Assembly: GCA_030525875.1 (NCBI GenBank)
Contig: JAUNDV010000004.1
Span: 1-64,000, forward strand
DNA from: Eubacteriales bacterium
Lineage (GTDB): Bacteria; Bacillota; Clostridia; Lachnospirales; Lachnospiraceae
Length of the DNA stretch: 64,000 nucleotides
Reading direction: 5' to 3'
Shown: in pieces, positions 18,062 through 26,944 of the stretch
Layout: the number at the start of each line of letters is the position of its first letter
Position numbering within the stretch: position 1 is the stretch's first letter
Made by a program: the position numbers and the translations under genes
Notes under the pieces: model-generated
What the model was told of the DNA's origin: nothing
The model's database searches: none
What the model saw: the letters and a program-made list of their open reading frames with translations, nothing else

Positions 18062-18475
18062 ATGCTTAAACCAAACAAAATAAGGCTTATGACGGAGCTG
18101 GCTATATATGAAAAAAATAGAAAACGAGATGTTTTTGATATCAGCAATTTCTATGAAAATGATTATATTGCAGGACAGCTCTTTTCTTCATTTGTAAGAT
18201 ATACAATATGTGCAGCTTTTGTTTTTACTTTATATGTTTTTCTTAATTCGGAATTTATCTTTACTAAGATAAATGTAGATGGAGCAGGCTCTGTATTTTT
18301 GAAATCATTTGTAGCATATATTATAGGGCTCGCATTCTATATGATGATTACATATTTTGTGAGTACTAAGAGATATAAAAATGCCAGAAGAGGAATGCTT
18401 CTTTATGCTTCAAAGCTCAAGAGACTTGGAAGAAAATACGAAGATATGGCTAAGGTAAAGAGGGACATTAAATGA
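18062..18475 (+). CDS. Small membrane protein, unknown function, upstream of cdaA
   Basis: A 137-residue protein not assigned to a named family. The N-terminal 40 residues are charged and cytoplasm-like. Two hydrophobic segments follow (about 47-66 and 80-103), then a strongly basic C-terminal tail rich in Lys and Arg. The ATG follows AACAGGAGCTAAATA. It overlaps the next gene by 4 bases (ATGA), indicating translational coupling and a likely shared complex with it. Confidence 0.6.
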   Translation: MLKPNKIRLMTELAIYEKNRKRDVFDISNFYENDYIAGQLFSSFVRYTICAAFVFTLYVFLNSEFIFTKINVDGAGSVFLKSFVAYIIGLAFYMMITYFVSTKRYKNARRGMLLYASKLKRLGRKYEDMAKVKRDIK

Positions 18476-19380
18476 CAGATTTTTTGTATATACGAGACAG
18501 GATAAGGGAAATAGCTTCAGAGTATGGAAGCGCTATCAATGCAGGACTTAAGTTCGTGCTTGCATTTGCAGTTTTATTTTCAATTGAAAAATATATAGGT
18601 TATATGCCTGCCTTAAATCATATGTATATAATACTGCCTGCGGCAGCTATCTGCTGTTTCTTTCCGTGGGGAATGATATCTTTCATGCTGACAGGCTTTA
18701 TTCTTGCAAATATGTTTGAAGTTTCTGCATCAATGACCATAATGTTTTTCATGATATCGATGCTTGTATTTGTATTATATTTTGGATTCAGACCTGGAAA
18801 TGCAGTTATTTTAGCTTTGATACCTTTAGGGTTTTTATTAAAGACACCTTTTGTGATTCCGGTTATACTTGGTTTTTCTTTAGGCATGCTTTCAGCGATA
18901 CCGGCTTCATTAGGTGTGCTTTTATGGTTTTTTGTTAAATATTTCCATAATAATTATGAAATTCTTTCAAAGGCAGGAAGTCAGGATCTCTTGGGAGGAC
19001 TGACAGCAATAGTGAATGGTATATTTAATGACAAATATCTTTATATTGTCATTGTTTCATTTGTTTTGTGCATTTTAGTTGTAAATATTATACGCAAGAT
19101 GAGTATGGACAATGCTTTTACAATTTCCGTTTTGGCTGGAAATGCTGTACTCCTTGTTATTATGGTTGCATTTGGTGCAATATACAGTGATACATCACTT
19201 ATTACTGACATTATAGGTATAGCAGTTTCAATTGGAATCTCATATATCTATGTTAATACTTTTTACGGTCTGGACTACAAAAAGACCGAGAGAGTACAGT
19301 TTGAAGATGATGATTATTACTACTATGTAAAGGCAGTTCCTAAGCTTAAGACTGGAGATAATTCAGATAACTTAAGATAA
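18472..19380 (+). CDS. Polytopic membrane protein, unknown function, upstream of cdaA
   Basis: A 302-residue protein with about eight hydrophobic segments and an acidic, tyrosine-rich C-terminal tail (D-D-D-Y-Y-Y-Y). I cannot place it in a named family. It is coupled to the preceding small membrane protein and lies 25 bases upstream of cdaA, so the operon is likely these two genes, then cdaA and cdaR. Context suggests a role at the membrane with c-di-AMP or envelope homeostasis; this is inference from position only. Confidence 0.6.
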   Translation: MTDFLYIRDRIREIASEYGSAINAGLKFVLAFAVLFSIEKYIGYMPALNHMYIILPAAAICCFFPWGMISFMLTGFILANMFEVSASMTIMFFMISMLVFVLYFGFRPGNAVILALIPLGFLLKTPFVIPVILGFSLGMLSAIPASLGVLLWFFVKYFHNNYEILSKAGSQDLLGGLTAIVNGIFNDKYLYIVIVSFVLCILVVNIIRKMSMDNAFTISVLAGNAVLLVIMVAFGAIYSDTSLITDIIGIAVSIGISYIYVNTFYGLDYKKTERVQFEDDDYYYYVKAVPKLKTGDNSDNLR

Positions 19381-19405
19381 TTTTATCAAAGGATGGTGTA
19401 TTTAA

Positions 19406-20284
19406 TTGACAGAGCTACTTGCAAATATAAAAAGCTGGCTATCATTATTGCCTAGATTTTCATTTACAAATCTTCTCGAGGTTATAATTATAGCAGTTAT
19501 TGTATATGAGCTTCTTTTATGGATAAAAAATACAAGAGCCTGGACTCTTTTAAAGGGTATTCTTGTTATATTACTTTTTACGCTTATTGCTGCAGTTCTT
19601 AATCTTGATACCATTCTGTGGATACTTGAGAGAATATCAACAATAGCTGTAATTGCGCTTATAGTCATTTTCCAGCCAGAGCTTAGAAAAGCACTTGAGC
19701 AGCTTGGAAGCCAGAAAATCGTTTCAAATTTGCTTTTGCTTAATGAAAAGCAGCCTGAAACCTTACTGATGACACCGGATACAGTCGATCAGATTGTAAA
19801 GGCTACATTTGAAATGGGAAAACAGAAAACGGGAGCTCTTATGGTGATTGAGCAAAATGAATCACTAAGAGATATTCAGAAAACAGGCATAGAGATAAAT
19901 GGCCTTGTTAGTTCAGGCCTTCTTATAAATATATTTGAAAAAAATACACCACTTCATGATGGAGCTGTAGTTATAAGAGGAAATGAGGTTGCAGCTGCTA
20001 CCTGTTATCTGCCTTTATCAGAAAATTTGTCAATAAGTAAGGATCTTGGAACAAGGCACAGGGCGGCTTTGGGTGTTTCTGAGGTTACAGATAGTTTTAC
20101 CATTATTGTATCAGAGGAAACTGGAAGAGTTACAGTTGCCAGAAATGGCGTACTGACAAGAGTATCTGATGCAGAAACACTTAGGAAGCTTCTTCTTTCA
20201 CTCCTTCGTAGAGAAGAGGTAAAGAGATTTGGAAAATGGTGGAGAGGAAAACAAAAAGATGAACAGAATAAGCACATGGATTAA
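19406..20284 (+). CDS. cdaA: Diadenylate cyclase CdaA
   Basis: Membrane-bound enzyme that makes c-di-AMP from two ATP. Three N-terminal membrane segments (about residues 20-95) precede the DisA_N catalytic domain. The active-site motifs are D-G-A at 185-187 and G-T-R-H-R at 215-219. Initiation appears to be at a TTG (19406) with AAAGGATGG upstream. The length of 292 residues is slightly above the usual 270-280. It overlaps cdaR, its standard regulatory partner; glmM, often third in this operon, is not here. Confidence 0.95.
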   Translation: MTELLANIKSWLSLLPRFSFTNLLEVIIIAVIVYELLLWIKNTRAWTLLKGILVILLFTLIAAVLNLDTILWILERISTIAVIALIVIFQPELRKALEQLGSQKIVSNLLLLNEKQPETLLMTPDTVDQIVKATFEMGKQKTGALMVIEQNESLRDIQKTGIEINGLVSSGLLINIFEKNTPLHDGAVVIRGNEVAAATCYLPLSENLSISKDLGTRHRAALGVSEVTDSFTIIVSEETGRVTVARNGVLTRVSDAETLRKLLLSLLRREEVKRFGKWWRGKQKDEQNKHMD

Positions 20285-21464
20285 ACAGAATACTATGCTT
20301 AAGCTTTTATCTCTGTTCCTTGCTTTTGTTATATGGCTTACTGTAGTAAATTTTTCTAATCCCGAGATAAAAGATGTAACTACAGTCGAGGTAGAGGTCT
20401 TAAATGGAGATAAGCTTACATCGGCAGACAAGATATATAGTCTTAACAGCAAGACTGTTAAGATTAATTATAAAGTCAGAACCAAGGATAGAAATAAGGT
20501 TAAGCCATCTGATTTCAGAGCTTATATTGATTTGAAGGATTATTCTATTACAGGTGCAGTACCAGTTTACGTTGAGGTTTCTGACAATGTGAGAGGAATG
20601 ATTTCAGGAGCAACACCTAGTCCTATGGTTATTCATGTTACGACGGAAGACCTTCAGAAAAAACGTTTTGAAATCGAACTTAATACAATAGGTTCTCCAA
20701 TGGAAGGATATTATGTTGCAAACGGAAGCGTAAGTCCGGGATATGTATATATAAGTGGACCAGTTTCAGAAATAGGCCAGATAAGCAAGGTAGGTATAGA
20801 AGTAGATGTTACGGAGGCGAATACAGATCTTTCAGGGGATGCAAGTCTTAAGTTCTATGATGCCAACGGTAATCCTATTTCTGTAGATGGAAGAATTAAA
20901 GCTAACAGAGACAGTATTTCATATATGGTACCTATTCAGAAGATAAAGAGTCTTAGTATAACAGCTGATGTTATGGGAGAGCCAGCAGAAGGATATGTAT
21001 TCGAAGAAATAGATTTAAGTCCTAATTTTATTTCAGTTTATGGACCAGATTCAGTTCTTAAGAAGCATTTAAGCATATCTATTCCTGCATCGGAAATGGA
21101 TATCACGGGATCCACAAAGAGTATCACAAAGGCCATAGATATAACACCATATATTCCACAGGGACTTAATCTTGCCCAGCCGGGAGCTGAGATAACTGTT
21201 ATCGCAAAGATAAGAAAGCTTCCAGAAACAACAGTTTCTGAGACAGAAGATGAATCAGCTTCAGAATCTGAATCAGAGACAGAGGAAAGCAGTGAAGAAC
21301 CTTCATCCGAACATACCAAGGAGACAAATGCTGAAAATAAAAAAGAGACTGTAAGTGACTCCAAAAAAGAAACAGCTAGTGAATCCAGGAAAGAAACAAG
21401 CGGGGAAACAAAAAAGGAGACTGTAGATAGTACAGAACTTAGTACAGAGGATAATTTAGAATAA
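20259..21464 (+). CDS. cdaR: CdaR, YbbR-domain regulator of CdaA
   Basis: Extracytoplasmic regulator of diadenylate cyclase. It has one N-terminal membrane anchor (about residues 10-33, K-L-L-S-L-F-L-A-F-V-I-W-L) followed by several tandem YbbR domains. The start is taken at the ATG 20259 with GGAGAGG upstream; a TTG at 20229 in frame is less likely. The C-terminus has a 75-residue Ser/Glu/Thr/Lys-rich tail including five tandem 8-residue repeats of the form K-E-T (21315-21434), not usual for CdaR. It overlaps cdaA by 26 bases. Confidence 0.9.
   Translation: MNRISTWIKQNTMLKLLSLFLAFVIWLTVVNFSNPEIKDVTTVEVEVLNGDKLTSADKIYSLNSKTVKINYKVRTKDRNKVKPSDFRAYIDLKDYSITGAVPVYVEVSDNVRGMISGATPSPMVIHVTTEDLQKKRFEIELNTIGSPMEGYYVANGSVSPGYVYISGPVSEIGQISKVGIEVDVTEANTDLSGDASLKFYDANGNPISVDGRIKANRDSISYMVPIQKIKSLSITADVMGEPAEGYVFEEIDLSPNFISVYGPDSVLKKHLSISIPASEMDITGSTKSITKAIDITPYIPQGLNLAQPGAEITVIAKIRKLPETTVSETEDESASESESETEESSEEPSSEHTKETNAENKKETVSDSKKETASESRKETSGETKKETVDSTELSTEDNLE
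21315..21434 (+). repeat. Five 24-bp tandem repeats in the cdaR tail
   Basis: The K-E-T codons begin at 21318, 21342, 21366, 21390 and 21414, exactly 24 bases apart. The encoded units read TKETNAEN, KKETVSDS, KKETASES, RKETSGET and KKETVDST. Codons differ among the units, so the repeats are selected at protein level or are old. Confidence 0.75.
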
Positions 21465-21467
21465 GTT

Positions 21468-22877
21468 ATGATTTTAGTATTTATAACATTTATATATCTT
21501 ATAGGATATCTGACAAGCATCAATGAGCTGTATTTCCTTTCAGGTGCAGTATTGATGTTTGGAGGACTTATCCTATATTGGGCTTTTTATAAAAAGAGCG
21601 GCATGATTTTATGTCCTGCCGCCCTTTTTTCTGTTGCATGGATATGCGGACAAGGTATTTCCTGCTTAAAGCTTTCTAAGCTTCAGGTTCCTTGGGAAAA
21701 TAAAACATGGATTTGCTTTTATGTAATTAGCATTTTCTTTTTCGCTTCATATGAGCTTTTTGATGCCTTACTAAGGAAAAGATGTCCTTTATTTATCAGG
21801 AAGAGCATGGATAAAAAAAATAATCTGGATTCTTTGCAGTTGACCTATAGAGTTAAAGCAGTAAAGCAGGTTATGTATATTACAGCGGCTATATCGGTAA
21901 CAGCTTTTGTCATAGAGGCCTGTTTACTTGGCTATATTCCACTTTTTACAGTGGATACACCGCATGCATATTCATATTTTCATATAAGCGGAGTCCACTA
22001 TTTTACAGTAAGCTGCGTATTACTTCCATCCTTAGCTGTGATATATATAAATGAGCTCTATCAGTTTAATAAACATGAACTCTCAGGCAAATACTTATAT
22101 ATTGAGGTTTTAAAAACTGGCAAGGCTGCCGTTTTTATGTTTTTATTAGGCCTTGTGCTTCCAATACTTCTTGTATCGAGATTTCAGATGCTATTTGGAA
22201 TAATACTTGCGGCTTTTACATTTTTACTTATAAGAGGTGGAAAATTTTCTGATTTTATAAACAAAAGAACTCTGCCACTTATAATATCAGGCTTTGCTTT
22301 TATAGTCTTGATTTATGTTTTTATAACAATAGAAAGAGCACATAGTGTAGAATATCTGAATGGTATATTTGAGATGAAAAATTCTAATATGCCTATATGG
22401 ATAACACAGCCATATATTTATATAGCGAATAACTTTGATAATTTTAACTGTCTTGTGAGGGATTTGCCAGAATATGCTAAGGGTCTTCGAATGCTGTTTC
22501 CTTTTTTTGCCTTGACTGGACTTAAATTTGTATTCCCTGAGCTTACTGCCTTCCCTCTATATGTTACAAAGACTGAGCTTACAACAGTTACACTTTTTTA
22601 TGATGCATATTATGATTTTGGAATAATAGGATGTGCACTTTTTGCTACACTTCTGGGGATTGTCCTTTCAATTCTTGCATTTTTAATAAAACAGGTATAT
22701 CTTGAAGATATGGATATAAATCCAATTTTATATCTTATTGCAGCACAGCTTTTGTTTTACTGCATGTTTGCGTTTTTTACAACCTGGTATTCTAATCCGA
22801 CAACCTGGTTTTATCTGATTTTCAGTTTAATGATCTGTTTATATACATCATTTTATATGAAAATGAAGAGCAGATAG
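21468..22877 (+). CDS. O-antigen-polymerase-like (Wzy-type) membrane protein
   Basis: A 469-residue protein with about twelve hydrophobic segments. The layout, with a larger loop near I-P-L-F-T-V-D-T-P-H-A-Y-S-Y-F-H and another in the second half, resembles oligosaccharide repeat-unit polymerases. Such proteins join lipid-linked oligosaccharide units in the outer membrane leaflet. No other polysaccharide genes are near, so an export or sensing role is not excluded. It starts 3 bases after the cdaR stop, so it belongs to the same transcript. Confidence 0.6.
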   Translation: MILVFITFIYLIGYLTSINELYFLSGAVLMFGGLILYWAFYKKSGMILCPAALFSVAWICGQGISCLKLSKLQVPWENKTWICFYVISIFFFASYELFDALLRKRCPLFIRKSMDKKNNLDSLQLTYRVKAVKQVMYITAAISVTAFVIEACLLGYIPLFTVDTPHAYSYFHISGVHYFTVSCVLLPSLAVIYINELYQFNKHELSGKYLYIEVLKTGKAAVFMFLLGLVLPILLVSRFQMLFGIILAAFTFLLIRGGKFSDFINKRTLPLIISGFAFIVLIYVFITIERAHSVEYLNGIFEMKNSNMPIWITQPYIYIANNFDNFNCLVRDLPEYAKGLRMLFPFFALTGLKFVFPELTAFPLYVTKTELTTVTLFYDAYYDFGIIGCALFATLLGIVLSILAFLIKQVYLEDMDINPILYLIAAQLLFYCMFAFFTTWYSNPTTWFYLIFSLMICLYTSFYMKMKSR

Positions 22878-22909
22878 AAAAGAGAAAGGAAATAGGTTTA
22901 AATATTTTA

Positions 22910-24034
22910 ATGAATGCTTTTAAATATTATACAAGACTTATTTTAAATATTATTATTCCAATTGTATCAGTAATACTGGCTTTAGTATTGCTTCCTAAAC
23001 TTGTACTCTTTTTTCTGCCGTTTGTACTAGGATATTTTGTTGCATTTTTAGCAAATCCAATAATAGTTTATCTTCAAAAACGTGGTAACATAAAACGTAA
23101 ATATTTTTCAATGATAGTAACACTGACGGTTTTAGCCTTTGTAATACTTTTGCTTTATGGTATTGTTGTTATTATTTTTAGGGCTTCAGCTTCAATTGTA
23201 CAGATGCTTCCAGAAATTGCTGATGAAATAATGCTAAGCATTAATAGTCTGATGATACATTTTAGCGATTTATTCAAAAATATTCCTGAAGATATGCTTT
23301 TGAATATAGAGGCAGAAATCAGCAGTATAGGTGTTGTTTTACAAAATCTGGCTTCTAAGCTTACAAAACCGGCAGTGGATGTTTCGCTCAACGCTGTAAA
23401 ATCAGTTCCATCACTTTTATTTAATTCGCTGATATTTTTTCTTTCTGCTTTTTGTTTTATTACAGAGTGGGAGAATATACAGGCTTTTATAAAGAGACAT
23501 ACACCGGCAGTCATAGATAGATATATATCCTCTCTTAAGGATGACATAAAAAAGATATTTTCATCATGGCTGCTTGCTCAGGGAAAGATAATGATACTGG
23601 TATTTGGGGTTCTGTTTATAGGACTTACCCTGATAAAGGTAAAATATGCTTTGCCTATAGCTATTTTTACAGCTATGCTGGATGTGCTTCCTGCCTTTGG
23701 CGTTGGCTTTGTGCTATGGCCATGGGCCTTGCTTGAGGTATTTCAGGGCAAATTCCTTATGGCCTTGTGGCTTATGCTTATATACATAGCAACACAGCTT
23801 GTAAGACATACCCTACAGCCAAAAATAATGGGAGATACCATGGGACTTCCACCTCTTTGGACTCTTTTATTTTTATATATAGGTTTTAAATTTTACGGAC
23901 TTGCAGGAATGATTTTTGCTGTGCCTGTTGGAATGTTTATTTTGTCACTGGTGAGATATGGAGTTTTTGACAGAATTATAAATTCAGCAAAAATAATCGC
24001 AAATGATTTTATAGAATTTTTTAATCAGGTTTAA
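22910..24034 (+). CDS. YtvI-type sporulation integral membrane protein (AI-2E transporter family)
   Basis: A 374-residue polytopic membrane protein of the AI-2E/PerM exporter superfamily. The N-terminus (L-P-F-V-L-G-Y-F-V-A-F-L-A-N-P) and the length match the clostridial YtvI subgroup associated with sporulation. A central soluble region (about residues 90-155) is flanked by membrane segments, as in the family. The stop codon lies inside a 9-bp inverted repeat (24031-24055). Transport substrate is unknown. Confidence 0.78.
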   Translation: MNAFKYYTRLILNIIIPIVSVILALVLLPKLVLFFLPFVLGYFVAFLANPIIVYLQKRGNIKRKYFSMIVTLTVLAFVILLLYGIVVIIFRASASIVQMLPEIADEIMLSINSLMIHFSDLFKNIPEDMLLNIEAEISSIGVVLQNLASKLTKPAVDVSLNAVKSVPSLLFNSLIFFLSAFCFITEWENIQAFIKRHTPAVIDRYISSLKDDIKKIFSSWLLAQGKIMILVFGVLFIGLTLIKVKYALPIAIFTAMLDVLPAFGVGFVLWPWALLEVFQGKFLMALWLMLIYIATQLVRHTLQPKIMGDTMGLPPLWTLLFLYIGFKFYGLAGMIFAVPVGMFILSLVRYGVFDRIINSAKIIANDFIEFFNQV

Positions 24035-24084
24035 GGCAGTCAGGGGCTGCCTTAAAAAAATATCTTAATTTAAGGAATGAGTAT

Positions 24085-25431
24085 ATGGGAAAAAATAAAA
24101 AGAAAATAAAAAACAATGTAGCAATGTCTCAGGCTGCGAACCTGACAGGTGAATACGGACTTCCTATAGAATATCTAGAGAGAATGGAAGAATTCTTTGG
24201 GGATGAATATCCTGACTTCTTAAATGAATATTCTAAAAAGCCCTTAAAAGGCTTAAGATTCAATATGAAAAAAGCTAGAAAGGAAACCATTGAGAAGCTT
24301 ACTGGTCTTTGGGGATTAGAGCAGATTCCATGGTGTGATACCGGCTATTATTATGAGGAAGATAAAGAAATTATTTACCCTGATGGACATACAGATAAAT
24401 TAAGACCTGGAAAAACACCTTATCATGCAGCAGGTGTATTTTATATTCAGGAGCCTTCAGCTATGATAACTGTAAGTAAGGCCGATATAAAAGACAATGA
24501 AATAGTTTTGGATCTGTGTGCAGCGCCGGGAGGAAAATCTTCACAGGCAGCAGAAAGAGCAGGCATTCTTGTATCTAATGAAATAATCCCAAAAAGAGCA
24601 AGAATACTTAGTTCAAATATTGAAAGGCTTGGATTTGAAAATGTTATAGTAACACAGGCTTCTCCAGAAGAGCTTTCAGATTCACTGCCAGAATTTTTTG
24701 ATAAAATAATAGTCGATGCACCCTGCTCTGGAGAGGGAATGATGAGAAGGGATGAGACAGCGGTAAAGGAATGGAGCCTTAATAATGTAAATACCTGTGT
24801 TTTAAGACAGAGGGAAATATTAGCATTTGCAGACAAAATGCTTAAGCCCGGAGGAAAACTCATTTATTCTACCTGTACCTTTGAACCATATGAAAATAAA
24901 TGGCAGATCAGAAGCTTTGTTAACAGCCATCCTGAATACGAGCTTATAGAGCAGGAACATATTTATCCTCACAGGCAAAAGGGAGAAGGGCATTACTGTG
25001 CTGTCCTTGAGAAAAAAGGACAAACGCAAGGAATAGTATCCAAGGAAAATGTTAAAGAGCAGATAGAATATATTACAAAACGACTCAAAAGCTCAGGCGT
25101 TCATGTCCTAAGATCTGGATTAGAAAAGGGAGAGCTGATCATAGGAAAATATAATGGTGAGCTTAGATATGAACCATCACATGCTGAGGTAATGGCAAAA
25201 AGCTATAATGAATCGGAAAATGCAATCAATCTTACAGATGAAAACAAGGCCTTGTCTTATTTAAGAGGTGAAAGTCTTAGGCTTAATAAAGAGGAAAGTG
25301 GAACTACTTTTGAGGAAAAAGGTGAAGAGGCATATGTATCTGTATGCTATGATGGATATAGCCTGGGACTTGGAAAACGAAGTAAGGACCAGATAAAAAA
25401 TCACTATCCAAAGGGACTCAGATTCTTTTAA
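24085..25431 (+). CDS. 16S rRNA m5C methyltransferase, RsmF/NOP2-Sun family
   Basis: SAM-dependent RNA cytosine-C5 methyltransferase. The SAM site is D-L-C-A-A-P-G-G-K-S. The catalytic cysteines lie in D-A-P-C-S-G-E-G-M and Y-S-T-C-T-F. An N-terminal region and a C-terminal PUA-like or RsmF-type domain bring the length to 448 residues. The Lys/Asn-rich first 15 residues are low in complexity. Target nucleotide cannot be told; RsmF-like architecture suggests 16S rRNA. Confidence 0.88.
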   Translation: MGKNKKKIKNNVAMSQAANLTGEYGLPIEYLERMEEFFGDEYPDFLNEYSKKPLKGLRFNMKKARKETIEKLTGLWGLEQIPWCDTGYYYEEDKEIIYPDGHTDKLRPGKTPYHAAGVFYIQEPSAMITVSKADIKDNEIVLDLCAAPGGKSSQAAERAGILVSNEIIPKRARILSSNIERLGFENVIVTQASPEELSDSLPEFFDKIIVDAPCSGEGMMRRDETAVKEWSLNNVNTCVLRQREILAFADKMLKPGGKLIYSTCTFEPYENKWQIRSFVNSHPEYELIEQEHIYPHRQKGEGHYCAVLEKKGQTQGIVSKENVKEQIEYITKRLKSSGVHVLRSGLEKGELIIGKYNGELRYEPSHAEVMAKSYNESENAINLTDENKALSYLRGESLRLNKEESGTTFEEKGEEAYVSVCYDGYSLGLGKRSKDQIKNHYPKGLRFF

Positions 25432-25463
25432 ATAATAATAATATTTAGTTTCTACTAAAAATA

Positions 25464-25481
25464 TTGTGATAAAATTCACAA
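25464..25481 (+). promoter_or_regulatory. Rex operator upstream of the decarboxylase operon
   Basis: TTGTGATAAAATTCACAA is a perfect 6-6-6 inverted repeat matching the Rex consensus TTGTGA-N6-TCACAA. It differs by one base from TTGTGAA-W4-TTCACAA. It lies about 20 bases upstream of the inferred -35 of the operon, and rex is at 1174. Confidence 0.75.
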
Positions 25482-25499
25482 AAATAATCGTTTATCCTC

Positions 25500-25528
25500 T
25501 TTAAATATATTTTATACTTTGATATAAT
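25500..25528 (+). promoter_or_regulatory. Promoter of the carboxyltransferase/decarboxylase operon
   Basis: TATAAT at 25523-25528 is a consensus -10. A weak -35, TTTAAA, lies at 25500-25505 with a 17-base spacer. The leader to the ATG at 25580 is about 45 bases and contains TTTCGCAA/TTGTGAAA half-sites (25538-25557). Confidence 0.55.
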
Positions 25529-25579
25529 AATTACAAATTTCGCAATTTTTTGTGAAATAAAAGAAATGGAGGAATATGT

Positions 25580-26932
25580 ATGGCTAATACACAGAATGCT
25601 GCACTCAAGAGAATACATTCACTTCTTGATGAAGGCAGTTTTGTTGAAATCGGAGCATATGTTACAAGCAGAACAGCTGCAAATGATCCGACAGAAGACA
25701 AGAATGGCGATGGTGTTATCACAGGTTATGGTACTATCGACAGCTGTCTGGTTTATGTATATGCTCAGGATGCTGCCTATATGGGAGGATCTGTAGGTGA
25801 GATGCATGCTAAGAAGATCAGTAAAATTTATGACATGGCTATGAATATGGGGGCACCAGTCGTTGCTCTTGTTGACTGTGCTGGTGTTAGACTTACAGAG
25901 GGAAATGATTCTCTGTACAGCTTTGGACAGATGTTTGCCCACGAGGCAAAGGCGAGCGGAGTTATTCCACAGATAACAGCAGTATTTGGAAGCTGTGGTG
26001 GTGGAATGGCAGTAAGTGCTTCAATGTCAGATTTTGTATTTATGGAGTCATCAAACGGCAAGCTTTTCCTTAACAGCCCTAATGCAGTTGAAGGAAATTA
26101 TGAGGAGAAGTGCGACACAGCTTCAGCAAAATATCAGTCAGAGGTAACTGGACTTTGTGATTTTGTAGGAACAGAGGATGAAATTTTTGCTGGAATAAGA
26201 GAGCTTCTTTCAGTTCTTCCAGAAAATAACGAAAGATATAATGCTTCTTACAGTGATTGCAACGATGATCTTAATCGTGCAGTTGACGGTATCGAAGCTG
26301 TTAAGGATAAGGCTGAGATGATCAGAGCTATTGCAGACAATGGTCTTTTTGTTGAAGTGAAGAAGAATCATGCTGTATCAATGACAACAGGCTTTATCAG
26401 ATTAAATGGACAGACAATAGGTGTAGTTGCAAATAATGCATCTCTTATAGATCATTTTGGAGCAAAGAAGGCTATTAAGTTTGTTAATTTCTGCGATGCT
26501 TTCAATATTCCTGTACTTACACTTACAGATGTAGATGGATTTGCACGTGATGAGAGCAATGAGATCAGTCTTGCAAGAGCTCTCGGAAAGCTTACATTTA
26601 CATATGCAAAGTCAAATGTACCTAAGGTTACAGTTATTACAGGACATGCTTATGGAACAGCAGGCGTTGTAATGAATACAAAGGCAATAGGTTCAGATAT
26701 CGTATATGCATGGACAAGTGCAGAGATGGGACTTATGGACAAGGATCTTCTTAAGAAGATTTCTGATGAGACAGCAGATGGAAATGTTAATGCAGCTCTC
26801 TATAATGCAAGACGTGGATATGTTGACGATATAATCGTTCCTAATGAAACAAGACAGAGAGTTATCGCAGCATTTGAAATGCTTTACACAAAGACCGATG
26901 CGGAGATTTTTAGAAAGCACGGAACAATTTAA
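25580..26932 (+). CDS. Acyl-CoA-type carboxyltransferase subunit (MmdA/PccB-related)
   Basis: Carboxyltransferase of the crotonase-like superfamily that moves CO2 between a biotin carrier and an acyl-CoA. Two halves are visible: the N-half with G-V-R-L-T-E-G and G-S-C-G-G-G-M-A-V, and the C-half with G-Q-T-I-G-V-V-A-N and H-A-Y-G-T-A-G-V-V-M. At 450 residues it is shorter than methylmalonyl-CoA decarboxylase alpha (about 510). It lacks the usual P-G-F-L-P-G, showing D-G-F-A-R-D instead, and A-Y-G-G-A-Y reads A-Y-G-T-A-G. The acyl substrate is therefore uncertain. First gene of a five-gene operon. Confidence 0.82.
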   Translation: MANTQNAALKRIHSLLDEGSFVEIGAYVTSRTAANDPTEDKNGDGVITGYGTIDSCLVYVYAQDAAYMGGSVGEMHAKKISKIYDMAMNMGAPVVALVDCAGVRLTEGNDSLYSFGQMFAHEAKASGVIPQITAVFGSCGGGMAVSASMSDFVFMESSNGKLFLNSPNAVEGNYEEKCDTASAKYQSEVTGLCDFVGTEDEIFAGIRELLSVLPENNERYNASYSDCNDDLNRAVDGIEAVKDKAEMIRAIADNGLFVEVKKNHAVSMTTGFIRLNGQTIGVVANNASLIDHFGAKKAIKFVNFCDAFNIPVLTLTDVDGFARDESNEISLARALGKLTFTYAKSNVPKVTVITGHAYGTAGVVMNTKAIGSDIVYAWTSAEMGLMDKDLLKKISDETADGNVNAALYNARRGYVDDIIVPNETRQRVIAAFEMLYTKTDAEIFRKHGTI

Positions 26933-26944
26933 GAGGGTAATTGC

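Noticed and set aside
20229..20258. Upstream TTG start for cdaR
   Set aside because: It would place extra polar residues before the membrane anchor and lacks a ribosome site; GGAGAGG before the ATG at 20259 is better.
24031..24055. Inverted repeat TTAAGGCAG/CTGCCTTAA at the ytvI stop as a terminator
   Set aside because: A residues, not T residues, follow on the + strand, so it is not a standard intrinsic terminator; left as an unassigned hairpin.
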